The notes beneath the pieces are model-generated. The model was not told the DNA's origin, searched no databases, and saw nothing but the letters and a program-made list of their open reading frames with translations. A stretch of 64,000 bases of DNA from Lutraria lutraria (Eukaryota; Mollusca; Bivalvia; Venerida; Mactridae), in NCBI GenBank assembly GCA_964023205.1, contig OZ026834.1:47735029-47799028 (forward strand). The letters run 5' to 3'. A program made the translations under genes and the position numbers. The stretch's first letter is position 1. The number at the start of each line of letters is the position of its first letter. Of this stretch, positions 34,961 to 46,600 are shown in pieces.

Positions 34961-35836
34961 ATTGAGCCCGCCTGCAGTGAGCTCGACATAGTCGCCCCTA
35001 TGGCGGTTGCGTGTCTGTACGTTAGTTAGATAGTGTGTCCGTCCGGTTCATTGTCCAAGCTGTATCTCCGTTATGCATCGACACTTTTTAAAATAACTTG
35101 GCATAATTGTTTAACACCATGACACAGTGTGCAGTGCGCAAAATCCAGGTCTCTAGCTCAAAGGTCAAGGTCACACTTAGAGGTCAAACGTCAAAAATGA
35201 GCATTATAGACCTTGTCCGGGCTGTATCTCCCTTATGCATAGAAACTTTTTAAGATAACTTGGCATGATTGTTAAACACCATGAGACGGTGTGCAGTGCG
35301 CAAGATCCAGGTCTCTAGCTCAAATGTCAAGGTCACACTTAGAGGTCAAACGTCAAAAATGAGCATTATACACCTTGTCTGGGCTGTATCTCCCTTATGC
35401 ATCGAAACTTTTTAAGATAACTTGGCATAATTGTAAAACACCATGAGGTGGTGTGCAAAAGATCAAGGTCTCTAGCTCAAAGGTCAAGGTCACACTAAGA
35501 GGTCAAACATAAAAAATAATCATTATACACCTTGTCAGGGCTGTGTCTCCCTTATGCATTGAATTATTTGAAAATGACTTGCCATAATACAATGAGACCA
35601 TGTGTCTTGGGCAACACCCAGATTTTCATAGGTCAAAGGTCAAGATTACACATTTGGTCAAATATATTTTCCTTGTCTGGGCTGTATCTTCTGTTTGCAT
35701 TCAAGGATTTTTAAATAAATTGGTATAAAAGTAATTGATGTGTCATGAATATCACCCATACTTGTAGTTCAAAGGTCAAGATCACAAGCTGGCTAAACAG
35801 GGGCTCGACATGTTGCCCTTGGGCTTCTAGTTCTTC
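34961..35836 (+). mobile_element. Repeat element with 160-170-bp central units, 'GAGCCCGCC...' family
   Basis: Starts TATTGAGCCCGCCTGCAGTG and ends CTCGACATGTTGCCC followed by TTGGGCTTCTAG. About four internal units contain 'GGCTGTATCTCCCTTATGC', 'AACTTGGCATAATTGT' and 'AAAGGTCAAGGTCACACT'. Unit starts at 35059, 35221 and 35393. A partial relative lies at 57775-58110. Non-coding. Confidence 0.6.
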
Positions 35837-36529
35837 CATATATAGCTCCACAATTGAAAGAGTGTCATTTACTGATTAGAGCTACACAGGGGAGCTATAT
35901 TCGAAAAGAGCCCTATATAGGGTGTGACATGGCACTACCACTACACAATTTTTACAGTGCACAGTGGTTCTTTTTTAACCAACCGAGGAAAGTCTTTTCC
36001 CGTGCCATCTAGAATTTAAATATTTATTGATAAGAAAATTGTCCAACGAAAAAAAAAATTGTTCAACTGAACCAAACTATGTTGGCATCTACCAACCAGC
36101 GTTTGTAACTATTAAACATATTGATGTATGACATAACCTATTGATTTGACAATAACCTAATATTTCAACGAAATAAATCAAACACAAAATAAGCCTCCAA
36201 TGTACTTAATTTCTTGCATAATTATGACATCTTTCATCAAACGTAAAGACAAAGCAAAAATAAACTATGTTTGCAATGCATTTCTTAATTTTGTGTCGAA
36301 GTGTTCTCAGCAACTACAATAGGTAGAAACATTCGCAATACAATATACGTCATAAAATAGGGAAATGTAGGTATTGTGTCATAGGCTACATGTAGTTTCT
36401 AGTGTAAATCAACAACCTGTGTTTCCTTTTCTGATCACATGACAAAAGTTGTTCATCCCCTGTGAGAACAAAGCTTCATGCTCCTTGTTGATAAAGGAAT
36501 TTGGAAATATCAGATATACGGCCCTCAAC
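35837..36529. other. Intergenic, nothing assigned
   Basis: AT-rich sequence without a supported exon or bounded repeat. The very degenerate edge of the 37-bp array begins near 36530. Confidence 0.35.
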
Positions 36530-37884
36530 TGTTTTCTGTGAGTCATGTGGACTTTGTTCAACTGATTATCAAATCTGTGACATAAACCTTGCATGTTCTA
36601 CTGTTTATCAGATGTCTCTGTGGTGTTAAATGTTTTACTGTTTACCATTTGTCCTGCAGACTTTGCATGTCAAACTGCATGTGTTGTGTAGACTTCAAAA
36701 ACTGTTTACTGGTTGTCACATGGATAATGACTGCTTATCTGTTTACTGGTTGTCACATGGATAATGACTGCTTATCTGTTTACTGGTTGTCACATGGATA
36801 ATGACTGCTTATCTGTTTACTGGTTGTCACATGGATAATGACTGCTTATCTGTTTACTGGTTGTAACATAGATAACGACTGCTTATCTGTTTACTGGTTG
36901 TAACATGGATAATGACTGCTTATCTGTTTACTGGTTGTAACATGGATAATGACTGCTTATCTGTTTACTGGTTGTAACATGGATAATGACTGCTTATCTG
37001 TTTACTGGTTGTAACATGGATACTGACTGCTTATCTGTTTACTGGTTGTCACATGGATAATGACTGCTTATCTGTTTACTGGTTGTCACATGGATAATGA
37101 CTGCTTATCTGTTTACTGGTTGTCACATGGATAATGACTGCTTATCTGTTTACTGGTTGTAACATGGATAATGACTGCTTATCTGTTTACTGGTTGTAAC
37201 ATGGATAATGACTGCTTATCTGTTTACTGGTTGTCACATGGATAATGACTGCTTATCTGTTTACTGGTTGTCACATGGATAATGACTGCTTATCTGTTTA
37301 CTGGTTGTAACATGGATAATGACTGCTTATCTGTTTACTGGTTGTAACATGGATAATGACTGCTTATCTGTTTACTGGTTGTAACATGGATAATGACTGC
37401 TTATCTGTTTACTGGTTGTAACATGGATAATGACTGTTTATCTGTTTACTGGTTGTAACATGGATAATGACTGCTTATCTGTTTACTGGTTGTAACATGG
37501 ATAATGACTGCTTATCTGTTTACTGGTTGTAACATGGATAATGACTGTTTATCTGTTTACTGGTTGTAACATGGATAATGACTGCTTATCTGTTTACTGG
37601 TTGTCACATGGATAATGACTGCTTATCTGTTTACTGGTTGTAACATGGATAATGACTGCTTATCTGTTTACTGGTTGTCACATGGATAATGACTGCTTAT
37701 CTGTTTACTGGTTGTAACATGGATAATGACTGCTTATCTGTTTACTGGTTGTAACATGGATAATGACTGTTTATCTGTTTACTGGTTGTAACATGGATAA
37801 TGACTGCTTATCTGTTTACTGGGTTTCTCAGTCTTTGAATAATCAAACCTTGTGTTACATGGACATTGAAGGCTCAAATGTTTT
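36530..37884 (+). repeat. 37-bp minisatellite, array A (about 30 regular copies plus decayed flanking units)
   Basis: Regular units from 36702 to about 37821: TGTTTACTGGTTGTAACATG then GATAATGACTGCTTATC. Variants GTCACA/GTAACA alternate in runs. Immediately left are decayed units of exactly 37 bp (TGTTTATCAGATGTC... and TGTTTACCATTTGTC...), and before them units of 33 and 39 bp. Right of 37821 two further decayed units lead to the inserted MITE. The homogeneous core with decayed edges is what unequal exchange or slippage produces. An open frame at 36589-36801 is an artefact of the array. Confidence 0.95.
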
Positions 37885-37889
37885 CCTGG

Positions 37890-38124
37890 CCCGAGGTTAT
37901 AAAACTTGAGATTAGTCACTGAGCTCCAGTTTTCAAAGTATTATGGTTGCAAAGATAGAGCTGATTAATGTTTAGATACATAATCAGATTAATTTTGCTG
38001 TCATACTAAATGTAACAATAATATCATTATTGTCTGATCATAATTAACTTACTCATATGAAACAAAAAAAACATGAAATGAGATTTGAGCTCAGAGACCG
38101 ATCTCAAGCTTATTAACCTCGGGG
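37890..38124. mobile_element. 235-bp MITE inserted in the 37-bp array, CCTGG duplication
   Basis: Inverted termini of about 37 bp: the left begins CCCGAGGTTATAAAACTTGA and the right, reverse-complemented, begins CCCCGAGGTTAATAAGCTTG. Both reach an inner CTGAGCTC. CCTGG flanks both ends (37885-37889 and 38125-38129) and is part of the array unit (TTTACCTGGTGT), which defines the insertion point. AT-rich interior, no coding frame. Superfamily not assigned. Confidence 0.8.
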
Positions 38125-39385
38125 CCTGGTGTTGCATGGACTTAGAATTCTCAAATGTTTACTTAGTATCGTATGGACTTTGAATGCTCAAATGTCTTTT
38201 CATATCGAGGTTTACGCCCATTTTTTGAAAGCTCAAATGTTTGTCTGGTGTCATATGTATTTTGAATGCTCAAATGTTTACCTGGTGTCACATGTATTTT
38301 GAATGCTCAAATGTTTACCTGGTGTCACATGTACTTAGAATGCTCAAATGTTTACCTGGTGTCATATGGTCTTAGAATACTCAAATGTTTACCTGGTGTC
38401 ATATGGTTTTAGAATACTCAAATATTGACCTGGTGTCATATGGACTTTGAATGCTCAAATGTTTACCTGGTGTCATATGGTTTTAGAATACTCAAATGTT
38501 TACCTGGTGTCATATGGACTTTGAATGCTCAAATGTTTACCTGGTGTCACATGTATTTTGAAGGCTCAAATGTTTACCTGGTGTCACATGGACTTTGAAT
38601 GCTCAAATGTTTATTTTGAATACTCAAATGTTTACCTGGTGTCACATGTATTTTGAATACTCAAATGTTTACCTGGTGTCACATGTATTTTGAAGGCTCA
38701 AATGTTTATTTTGAATACTCAAATGTTTACCTGGTGTCATATGGTTTTAGAATCCTAAATGTCTACCTGGTGTCACATGTATTTTGAAGGCTCAAATGTT
38801 TACCTGGTGTCACATGTATTTTGAAGGCTCAAATGTTTACCTGGTGTCACATGGACTTTGAATGCTCAAATGTTTATTTTGAATACTCAAATGTTTACCT
38901 GGTGTCACATGTATTTTGAATACTCAAATGTTTACCTGGTGTCACATGTATTTTGAAGGCTCAAATGTTTATTTTGAATACTCAAATGTTTACCTGGTGT
39001 CATATGGTTTTAGAATCCTAAATGTCTACCTGGTGTCACATGTATTTTGAAGGCTCAAATGTTTACCTGGTGTCATATTGACTTTGAATGCTCAAATGTT
39101 TACCTGATGTCACATGTATTTTGAAGGCTCAAATGTTTACCTGGTGTCACATGTATTTTGAAGGCTCAAATGTTTACCTGGTGTCACATGTATTTTGAAG
39201 GCTCAAATGTTTACCTGGTGTCATATTGACTTTGAATGCTCAAATGTTTACCTGATGTCATATGGACTTTGAATGCTCAAATATTTACCTGATGTCATAT
39301 GGACTTTGAATGCACAAATGTTTACCTGGTGTCACATGTACTTATAATGCTCAAATATTTCAGGTAAATACATGGACTTTGAATG
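38125..39385 (+). repeat. 37-bp minisatellite, array B (about 30 units, heterogeneous)
   Basis: Unit TGTTTACCTGGTGTCACATG then TATTTTGAATGCTCAAA. Variants: ATGGACTTTG, ATATGGTTTTAG, GAAGGCTC, and a shortened unit 'TTTATTTTGAATACTCAAATG'. A larger block of about 250 bp (near 38575-38760 and 38825-39010) is itself repeated, so the array has higher-order structure. Aligns to the array-A unit at 27 of 37 positions without gaps. Confidence 0.93.
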
Positions 39386-39674
39386 TTTAAATCTTAATAA
39401 TAACAATCAAGTACAATCAGACTTGTAACATGATTTATTTTGTTCCCAACAAATTGACAAATAAAGGACATTAATTCAAAAACATGAGTGTATGAATTAT
39501 CTCAAGTTGATATAAATAATAGATATCAAAATGTTGGCTAACAGTAACAAAATGAGTGAAAATAGACACACTATAATTTAGTATGTTTGTAACTTTAAAC
39601 CTGCATTAAAAAATATTCTTCATAATAAACAATCTTCCAGCAGTATAAAAGGGACACAGGAAATATAATTACCA

Positions 39675-40040
39675 TGTGCATATATGATATCTACTGTGTG
39701 CGTACATGATATGTACTGTGTGCGCACGTGATATGTACTGTGTGCGTACATGATATGTACTGTGTGCGTACATGATATGTACTGTGTGCGCACGTGATAT
39801 CTATTGTGTGCTTACATGATATCTACTGTGTGCATACATGATATGTACTGTGTGCGCACGTGATATCTATTGTGTGCTTACATGATATCTACTGCGTGCG
39901 TACGTAAAAGCTATTACATGCGCACATAGGAGCTATCGCATGTGCACATATTAGCTATCACGAGTGCACGCAGTAGCTTTCACGTACGCACATGGTAATT
40001 ATCACAGGTGCACACCATAGCTACTGCAGATGCACATGCG
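39675..40040 (+). repeat. 22-bp minisatellite, alternating purine-pyrimidine rich, decaying to the right
   Basis: Units such as GATATGTACTGTGTGCGTAC plus AT (22 bp) repeat about nine times from 39686. They degrade into 'AGCTATCACG'-type units to about 40040. Long stretches alternate purine and pyrimidine (TGTGCGCACGTG), which could favour Z-DNA. Confidence 0.85.
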
Positions 40041-40265
40041 GTAAGTAAAATATTTCCTACGTCCCCTTTATGCCACCGTACAATCTAGATGATCATGTAC
40101 AACAAGTAATAAATCATCCTGCTATCTTAAGAGAATACTACAAATTATGAATTGTCATGAATTAGAAGAACAATGTTTATGCAGAATGGATTAGAAACAT
40201 AGAACAAACTTAACAAAACAGTAAAACAACAAAAAACAACATGAAACATTTCATCAATTATCCAT

Positions 40266-40342
40266 AGGAATGAACACCGCCGTGGGCAGGACAGACATAT
40301 TACGCAGGAATGAACACAGCTGCCAGCAGGACAGACATATTA
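40266..40342 (-). repeat. 40-bp duplication at the SRBD1 stop codon / 3' UTR
   Basis: 'AGGAATGAACACCGCCGTGG' with 'CAGGACAGACATATTAC' occurs twice, starting at 40266 and 40306 on the plus strand. The second copy overlaps the stop codon, so the 3' UTR carries a local tandem duplication. Confidence 0.7.
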
Positions 40343-40608
40343 CAAAACCTTAATAAGGCTTAGTGATATTTTCTGTGTTTTTAAGTCAAAGTCAAGAATG
40401 CTGCCTTCAATCTTCTCCCCAAGCTTTAACAAGTATTTCTTTCCATTGACTGACATTTTAGATACATGAAGTAATCCATCCTTTTCTACGCCAATGTCTA
40501 TAAAGGCACCAAAGTGAGTCACATTTCTCACTTTGCCTGTTACTCTTTCTCCTACCTTCAGATCATTTATTGATTTTACTCCGCTTTTGAACAACGGTTT
40601 GTCAAATT
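40340..40608 (-). CDS. SRBD1: SRBD1 last exon (S1 domain)
   Basis: Residues 768-856 and stop TAA (40340-40342). A whole S1/OB-fold: [32 protein letters not shown], and ISLSLIKVL at the end. Acceptor TTTCTTTCAG. Confidence 0.95.
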
Positions 40609-43600
40609 CTGAAAGAAGATAAAAATATGAAATTATTCTTTGTAGTTAGACAACTTACAAACTACTGAATGAAATGAGACATTCTTAAGTATGTTAAGAT
40701 ATTAGGATCCTTTCTCCCAATTGTCCTGATATAATAGCTCAATGCTACACAAAAATGCTGATATTACAAAACTAGAACAATCATTATTTCTTTGATAGTT
40801 ATCTCAGATTCTAGGATTAATATTGTGAGAATTTCATAAAAAATGTAAGCGTTGTTGCCCTTGTTGAAAAGTAGAAAGCAAATTTTCAACTTTTCAAAAC
40901 GTAACAATATGATGAAGCATTTCTAATTCAATATCTTAACTAAAATATGATTTAGAATTCATTGTTAATGTAATAAAACTTCAATATTTTAAAATTATTT
41001 TAGGAAATCCTCATTTCAATGTTAATTTTAAAACAGGAGGGCCATGATGACCTTAAAACCTATAATCAAACACCCCAATTTACTCACCATCTCTGAGATC
41101 AAATGATAAAGGTTTGACTAAAGCATCAGTTATAAGTTTAACAGTAGGTTCACCAACATCAAGTTGTTCTGAGATTATACTCACACCTGCAAAATAATAA
41201 AAGATCAAAACTAGATGTGTTAAAACTGTTTGTCAAACATGAATGTCCCCTAAATGCTAACTGTATGGTAATTCCCTATATAATACCTTTCTGTTGTTTT
41301 ATACACAAACCTTAGTGAAAATACTATTCATCTCATATTTTTTTATACCTTTATATACAATATATATATACTTTCTGTATAGTCAGTACCCTGTTTACCA
41401 GTGTTATCCAAATAACCGTAATATACACTCCTCATGCATGACTTACCATTGTCAACAGAGTAAAACGTCATTTTGAGGATGAGTATGCATTAAAATTTGT
41501 TTTGTATTAAAAAATACATGAAATATGAATGATTCAATAAAAATATGTAGCTTTTCTCTGAAAAACTAGATTTCTTTCACTGCCGTCTGCATTTTTGAAC
41601 GCAGGTGCTCGTTTTTATGTCACTTCCGTAATAAAATAGTTCTGTGTTGAAATTAAAGTAATTATCTATTTAGATCTGACAAATTTAAAGTGATAATATA
41701 TTTAGATCTGACAAATTTAAAGTGATAATATATTTAGATCTGACAAATTTAAAGTGATAATATATTTAGATCTGACAAATTTAAAGTGATAATATATTTA
41801 GATCTGACAAATTTAAAGTGATAATATATTTAGATCTGACAAATTTAAAGTGATAATATATTTAGATCTGACAAATTTAAAGTGATAATATATTTAGATC
41901 TGACAAATTTAGAGTGATAATATATTTAGATCTGACAAATTTAAAGTGATAATATATTCAGATCTGACAAATTTAAAGTGATAATATATTTAGATGTGAT
42001 AAAATGATTTTAATAATGGATTAGGGTAAACAATTAGTTAGAAAGTAAAAAGCAGAACTCACTGTTACGAGACAAATATTGCCTCACTTTATTTATAAAA
42101 TCAGGATTTCCAATATTAGTTAATGACACATTAATGATCTGCATAAACCTGAAATAAAACAGAATATTCAATGTTAAGTATTAAAACATCTTTATATCAA
42201 TGACTGTATAACCTTAATATAGTCTGAAATCTGTGATGATAAATATTTAAGCTCATAGAATTCTGACCTTGAATTATTGCTGAAAAATTATTGAAACAAA
42301 AATATGAACAGCATGTTTTATGTTTTGAACTAAAATACTGACAGCCCATTGATTCAGTCGAAGTACAGAAAGTACTGTCGGAAGCTGATCATTTCCATAC
42401 AAATAAGAGAGGAATGTACCTCTATTGTATGTACACATGCAAATATTTAACATTTACATATAATAAACAAGATAATGTCAAAAAGGCCCAAAACATACAT
42501 TAATGGATAATTGATTATTGCAAAATTATGCATACGTCTGTAGAGAAGCCGAAATAAGAACAATGTTTAAGTACCCAGAAACAGGATCCGATATGCAAAG
42601 CAACAACACATGCTATTTCATTATCATACAGCCCTAACAGCTGATACACAAAATGTTTTATTTGAATATGCCAGAATGATTATATTCAAGATTCAAGAAT
42701 TGCCTTCCAAAAAGTAACATCAATGGGACACAGCTAAATTGCATTTAAAAATCTATAAATTGAACATATCATTACAACAAAATGTGCCAGCTCTATTTGA
42801 GTATTTTTGAGTTGAGAGTGATCACTGTCAAAATTAAACTAAACTTTCAAACTGTTGACAATGAGTTAAATAGAGTAGACTTAGAATAGTATACATATTC
42901 ATTATGTTGTTCATACTATTAATATACTTATTTATTATGTTGTATTTACTAAAAAAAAAAACTTGTCCCATCAAAAATGAATGGATGGTTAGTCAGTATA
43001 AAAGATAGCAGACAGGGCTGATATCTAACATTTATTTCTACGTATGTTCATACAATACCGCTCCTTGCAATACATCAAACCTATTGTTAAGTCACAATCA
43101 ATATGTCTTACTGCATAATGTACATGGAATAGGAGGACTAAATTTCTACACTCACATTAGGTATAAAAAATATCAGTTACTTTAATCGATTTAAAGTAAG
43201 TGGTTTAATACAGAGAAAATGACAACTAACTTATTTGCAGACTTGTATGATTCTGGATGAATCCAAGTCATGTCTAATGGATTAGGTAAATATTCTGAGA
43301 CAGCAGCTTTCTTTGTTTTCCCTTTCTTTACTTTACTACTTTCAGCTTCAATTTTCACTTCATTCTTTATAAACCTACAACAATAAAAGAATACATCAGT
43401 TACATTTTGTTTCTGATAAGAATTCCAAGTTCAGTTATTCAGAAGTAAGAATTGTGTAGAAAATATAAAGAAACAGTCAGGAGTAAGAGATTTGTACAAT
43501 TTTACAGAAATTTCTATTTTTAGACAAATTGGTTTCATTCAAATCAAAATCCTTTTATTTCACTCGTATCATTAACTATCTATGAATCTCCAGTTGTTAC

Positions 43601-46600
43601 TCTTGTATCTTCTTTCTTAGCTAACAAGCATGACTCCTTTTTTCTGCACATAGTTTTTAATTGTGTCCAGGTCATCCGGAACATAAACTTCTTCCACTCC
43701 CTTTGATGATTTATCTGCTCTATAAATGATAAATAGGAATCTGTCTTGATTTTCTAAGGAATACTGGATATAACTTAAAGAAAACAACTTATAGAGAAAA
43801 CATCCAAAAAATATTTGAATTAAACAAAATGAACCTTAAATCTTTGACGTCCGAATTAATTCTGATAAAACCTGCAGCCTGTTCATATGTTTTAGCTCCG
43901 AGTCCTTTGACAGCCAACATTTGTTCTCTACAAATAAATGGTCCAAATTTGTCTCGAAATTCTAAAATTTTCTTAGACTTAGCTGCTGATAATCCTGACA
44001 CATGGCTGTAAATAAAAACAACAATTTAGTAGAACTTTGAAACAATGCAATTTTTAAAAATCTAAGTTTATCATAACAATATCAAAATTGACAGAAGTTA
44101 AATTCTTTGCATTAACAATGATGTGTCTTCTACGGATAAGACGATAGAGATATTTATCAATACAAAACATGTCGATACAATATTTTACAACACTATAACA
44201 GGTTGTTCAAATACATAACAAATTGAGTAATTAGAACAGTTTCATGTTTTATTCATGTTTTTGTTTAAAAAATATACTGGTATTAACTATGGCAACTTTA
44301 TATATGGTCAATTACTAGAGAATATGAGTAACAGGAACATGTTTATTGAGTTTATATATTTCAAACTGTATTTGTTTGTTCATTTCTGAAGTATTTCCAA
44401 AGTATCATACTGTGTTTATTTCGGTAATACACACATAGTATTTACTATGATAAATGTATCGACATGACGCGCTTGTGTATTGATACGTATCTGCGACCTG
44501 TTGTATCAATACAGTATTGATACTCTCTGTATTGTCTTATGCCTAGTGTCTTCACACTCTGAATACAGCAATTACTTAGAGACTATTGGCTGTATTAATG
44601 CAAAATAATCCTAATTATATTTATAGCGCTAATCTAATATAGAATTGTAAACCTTTCAATGAACAAGACTGTCTCTTCGCATTAATGGATAAAAAGTATT
44701 ATATTGTACCACATTATGTTCTGTATACAATATATTCGGTCTCAAGATTTCAAATCATAAAGTAAAATTCAGTACAAGCAATCAGATAATATACAAGGAC
44801 TGTTATTTAACATGGAATAAGTCGATAAAAGCAATATTTACCTTAGAAGACATTCACTACATGTGTTGATATCTACACCAACAAAACTCACACATTGTTC
44901 AATAACTGAGTCAAGGGAAGACTTCAGTTGATTTTGTGGCATGTCATGCTTTAAATACAAATAAAATGTGTGAATAAACATATGGCATGTTAGCCAGGCC
45001 AATAACTGCATAATGACATGAATATCCATTAAGGTCAGCTGTGTAAGCCACTTAATTTCGAGATTCACATACAGAGAATGAAGTAAGTGTTGATGCACAT
45101 CTTTGAAAAATATCAATTCAGGTAAATCCTTTAAAATTAAATAAGAGTGCCAGGTCACAAAATACACCCGTCAAGGCCCATAACTCAGAAGTGCCTAGGC
45201 CGATTGGGCTGGTTATCGAAGCTGACCGAGATCTAATGGCCATAAACATTTCCATCTGGTTTGGTGAGGATCCGAATAAAACTGTTTGAATCAGAGTGTG
45301 GGCACCATTGTGGATGCCACCTGCCAACCCGCCCGTCGTGGGTGTACCCATAATAAGATCCGTTTTCAAATGGGTGTATAAAAAATTAACCATTTTCTGC
45401 ATCATAAAAAACACAACAAATAAAAGAAAAGGTATACTTAACATTACTTTAAGATATTTTTATCAAGCGTATTACTTGCGATTAGAAGTATAAACAACTT
45501 TACTAGCCTACATGTATAATGATACACTGAAACTTTCACTTACTTGATACTGTCCAATACCTAAATGTTTAGGATCAAATTTGACATACTCAGACAATGG
45601 ATCGAGCAGGCGTCTACCAATAGAAACTGAATAAAGAAAACAAAATTCTGTAATTTGTATGAATAAGACATGCAGGTAAATCATACATGAATCAAATAAA
45701 ACATTTAAAAACCGACGATTTCATTTGGTATAATTTTATTTTCACTGAAATGAAAATCAGGAATAGGGCTTTCAAATAAAACTTATTCAAGAACATGAAG
45801 ATTACATTTTCATTCACTTTTCCCATCTCACAATGCTAAGAAATTCTTCTTAAAAACCTCTTTTTTTACAATGTAGATGTCTTTAAATTAAGACAATATC
45901 ACAATTAATTGTAAGCCATGTAGTAGGAAGCTCATACCTGCTCCACGTAATGTTGGATCTAGATCTGGCATTTCTTTGTTTGCAGCATCAGATACACTGT
46001 AGATAGATGCTCCATTCTCATTAACAATACTGGAAGAAAACAAACAAACATAGAAAGAGAAACAAAAAGACCATTGTTTACCAGGCAGTAGATTTAACAC
46101 ACTAATGCATCTTAACTCAACAAACTTTACTAATGCTGTAACACATTTGAAATTTACACTAAGTAAAGCATACTATAACAATACACATGAGTGCTGTTCA
46201 AATAATAGATTAACTGGTTAACCTGCAAACTCATAACTTGGCCTTTCAGACAGACCACAGCAAATAGACTTAATAAAAAGAATTACAAAATTGAGCCAGT
46301 TATCAATAATCTATTTTTACTTACCAGTACTGTAATTTGATTTTTGATTTTTTTATAATCCCAGAAATGATCATCTCCGTCTCTCGGCAAGCAACACCAT
46401 TTCCAATAGCAATCACTTCACAGCTGAAAAAAAATGAAACATGATGCAATCAGTTAACCATGAGAATGATTAAATCTCTTTTAACAGAAAACTTCATGAA
46501 ATTCAAACATATAATGTAATTACAATCAGACTTTGCAAAAAAGACAAATGGAAAAATCTGCCGGACAGCTAGCTAGAGAAGATTCTTTATCGGACCAACA

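Noticed and set aside
44838..45444. Longer minus-strand frames around the SRBD1 exon at 44842
   Set aside because: Only 44842-44948 is exon; the extension is intron sequence and an interspersed repeat with no splice-compatible coding signal.
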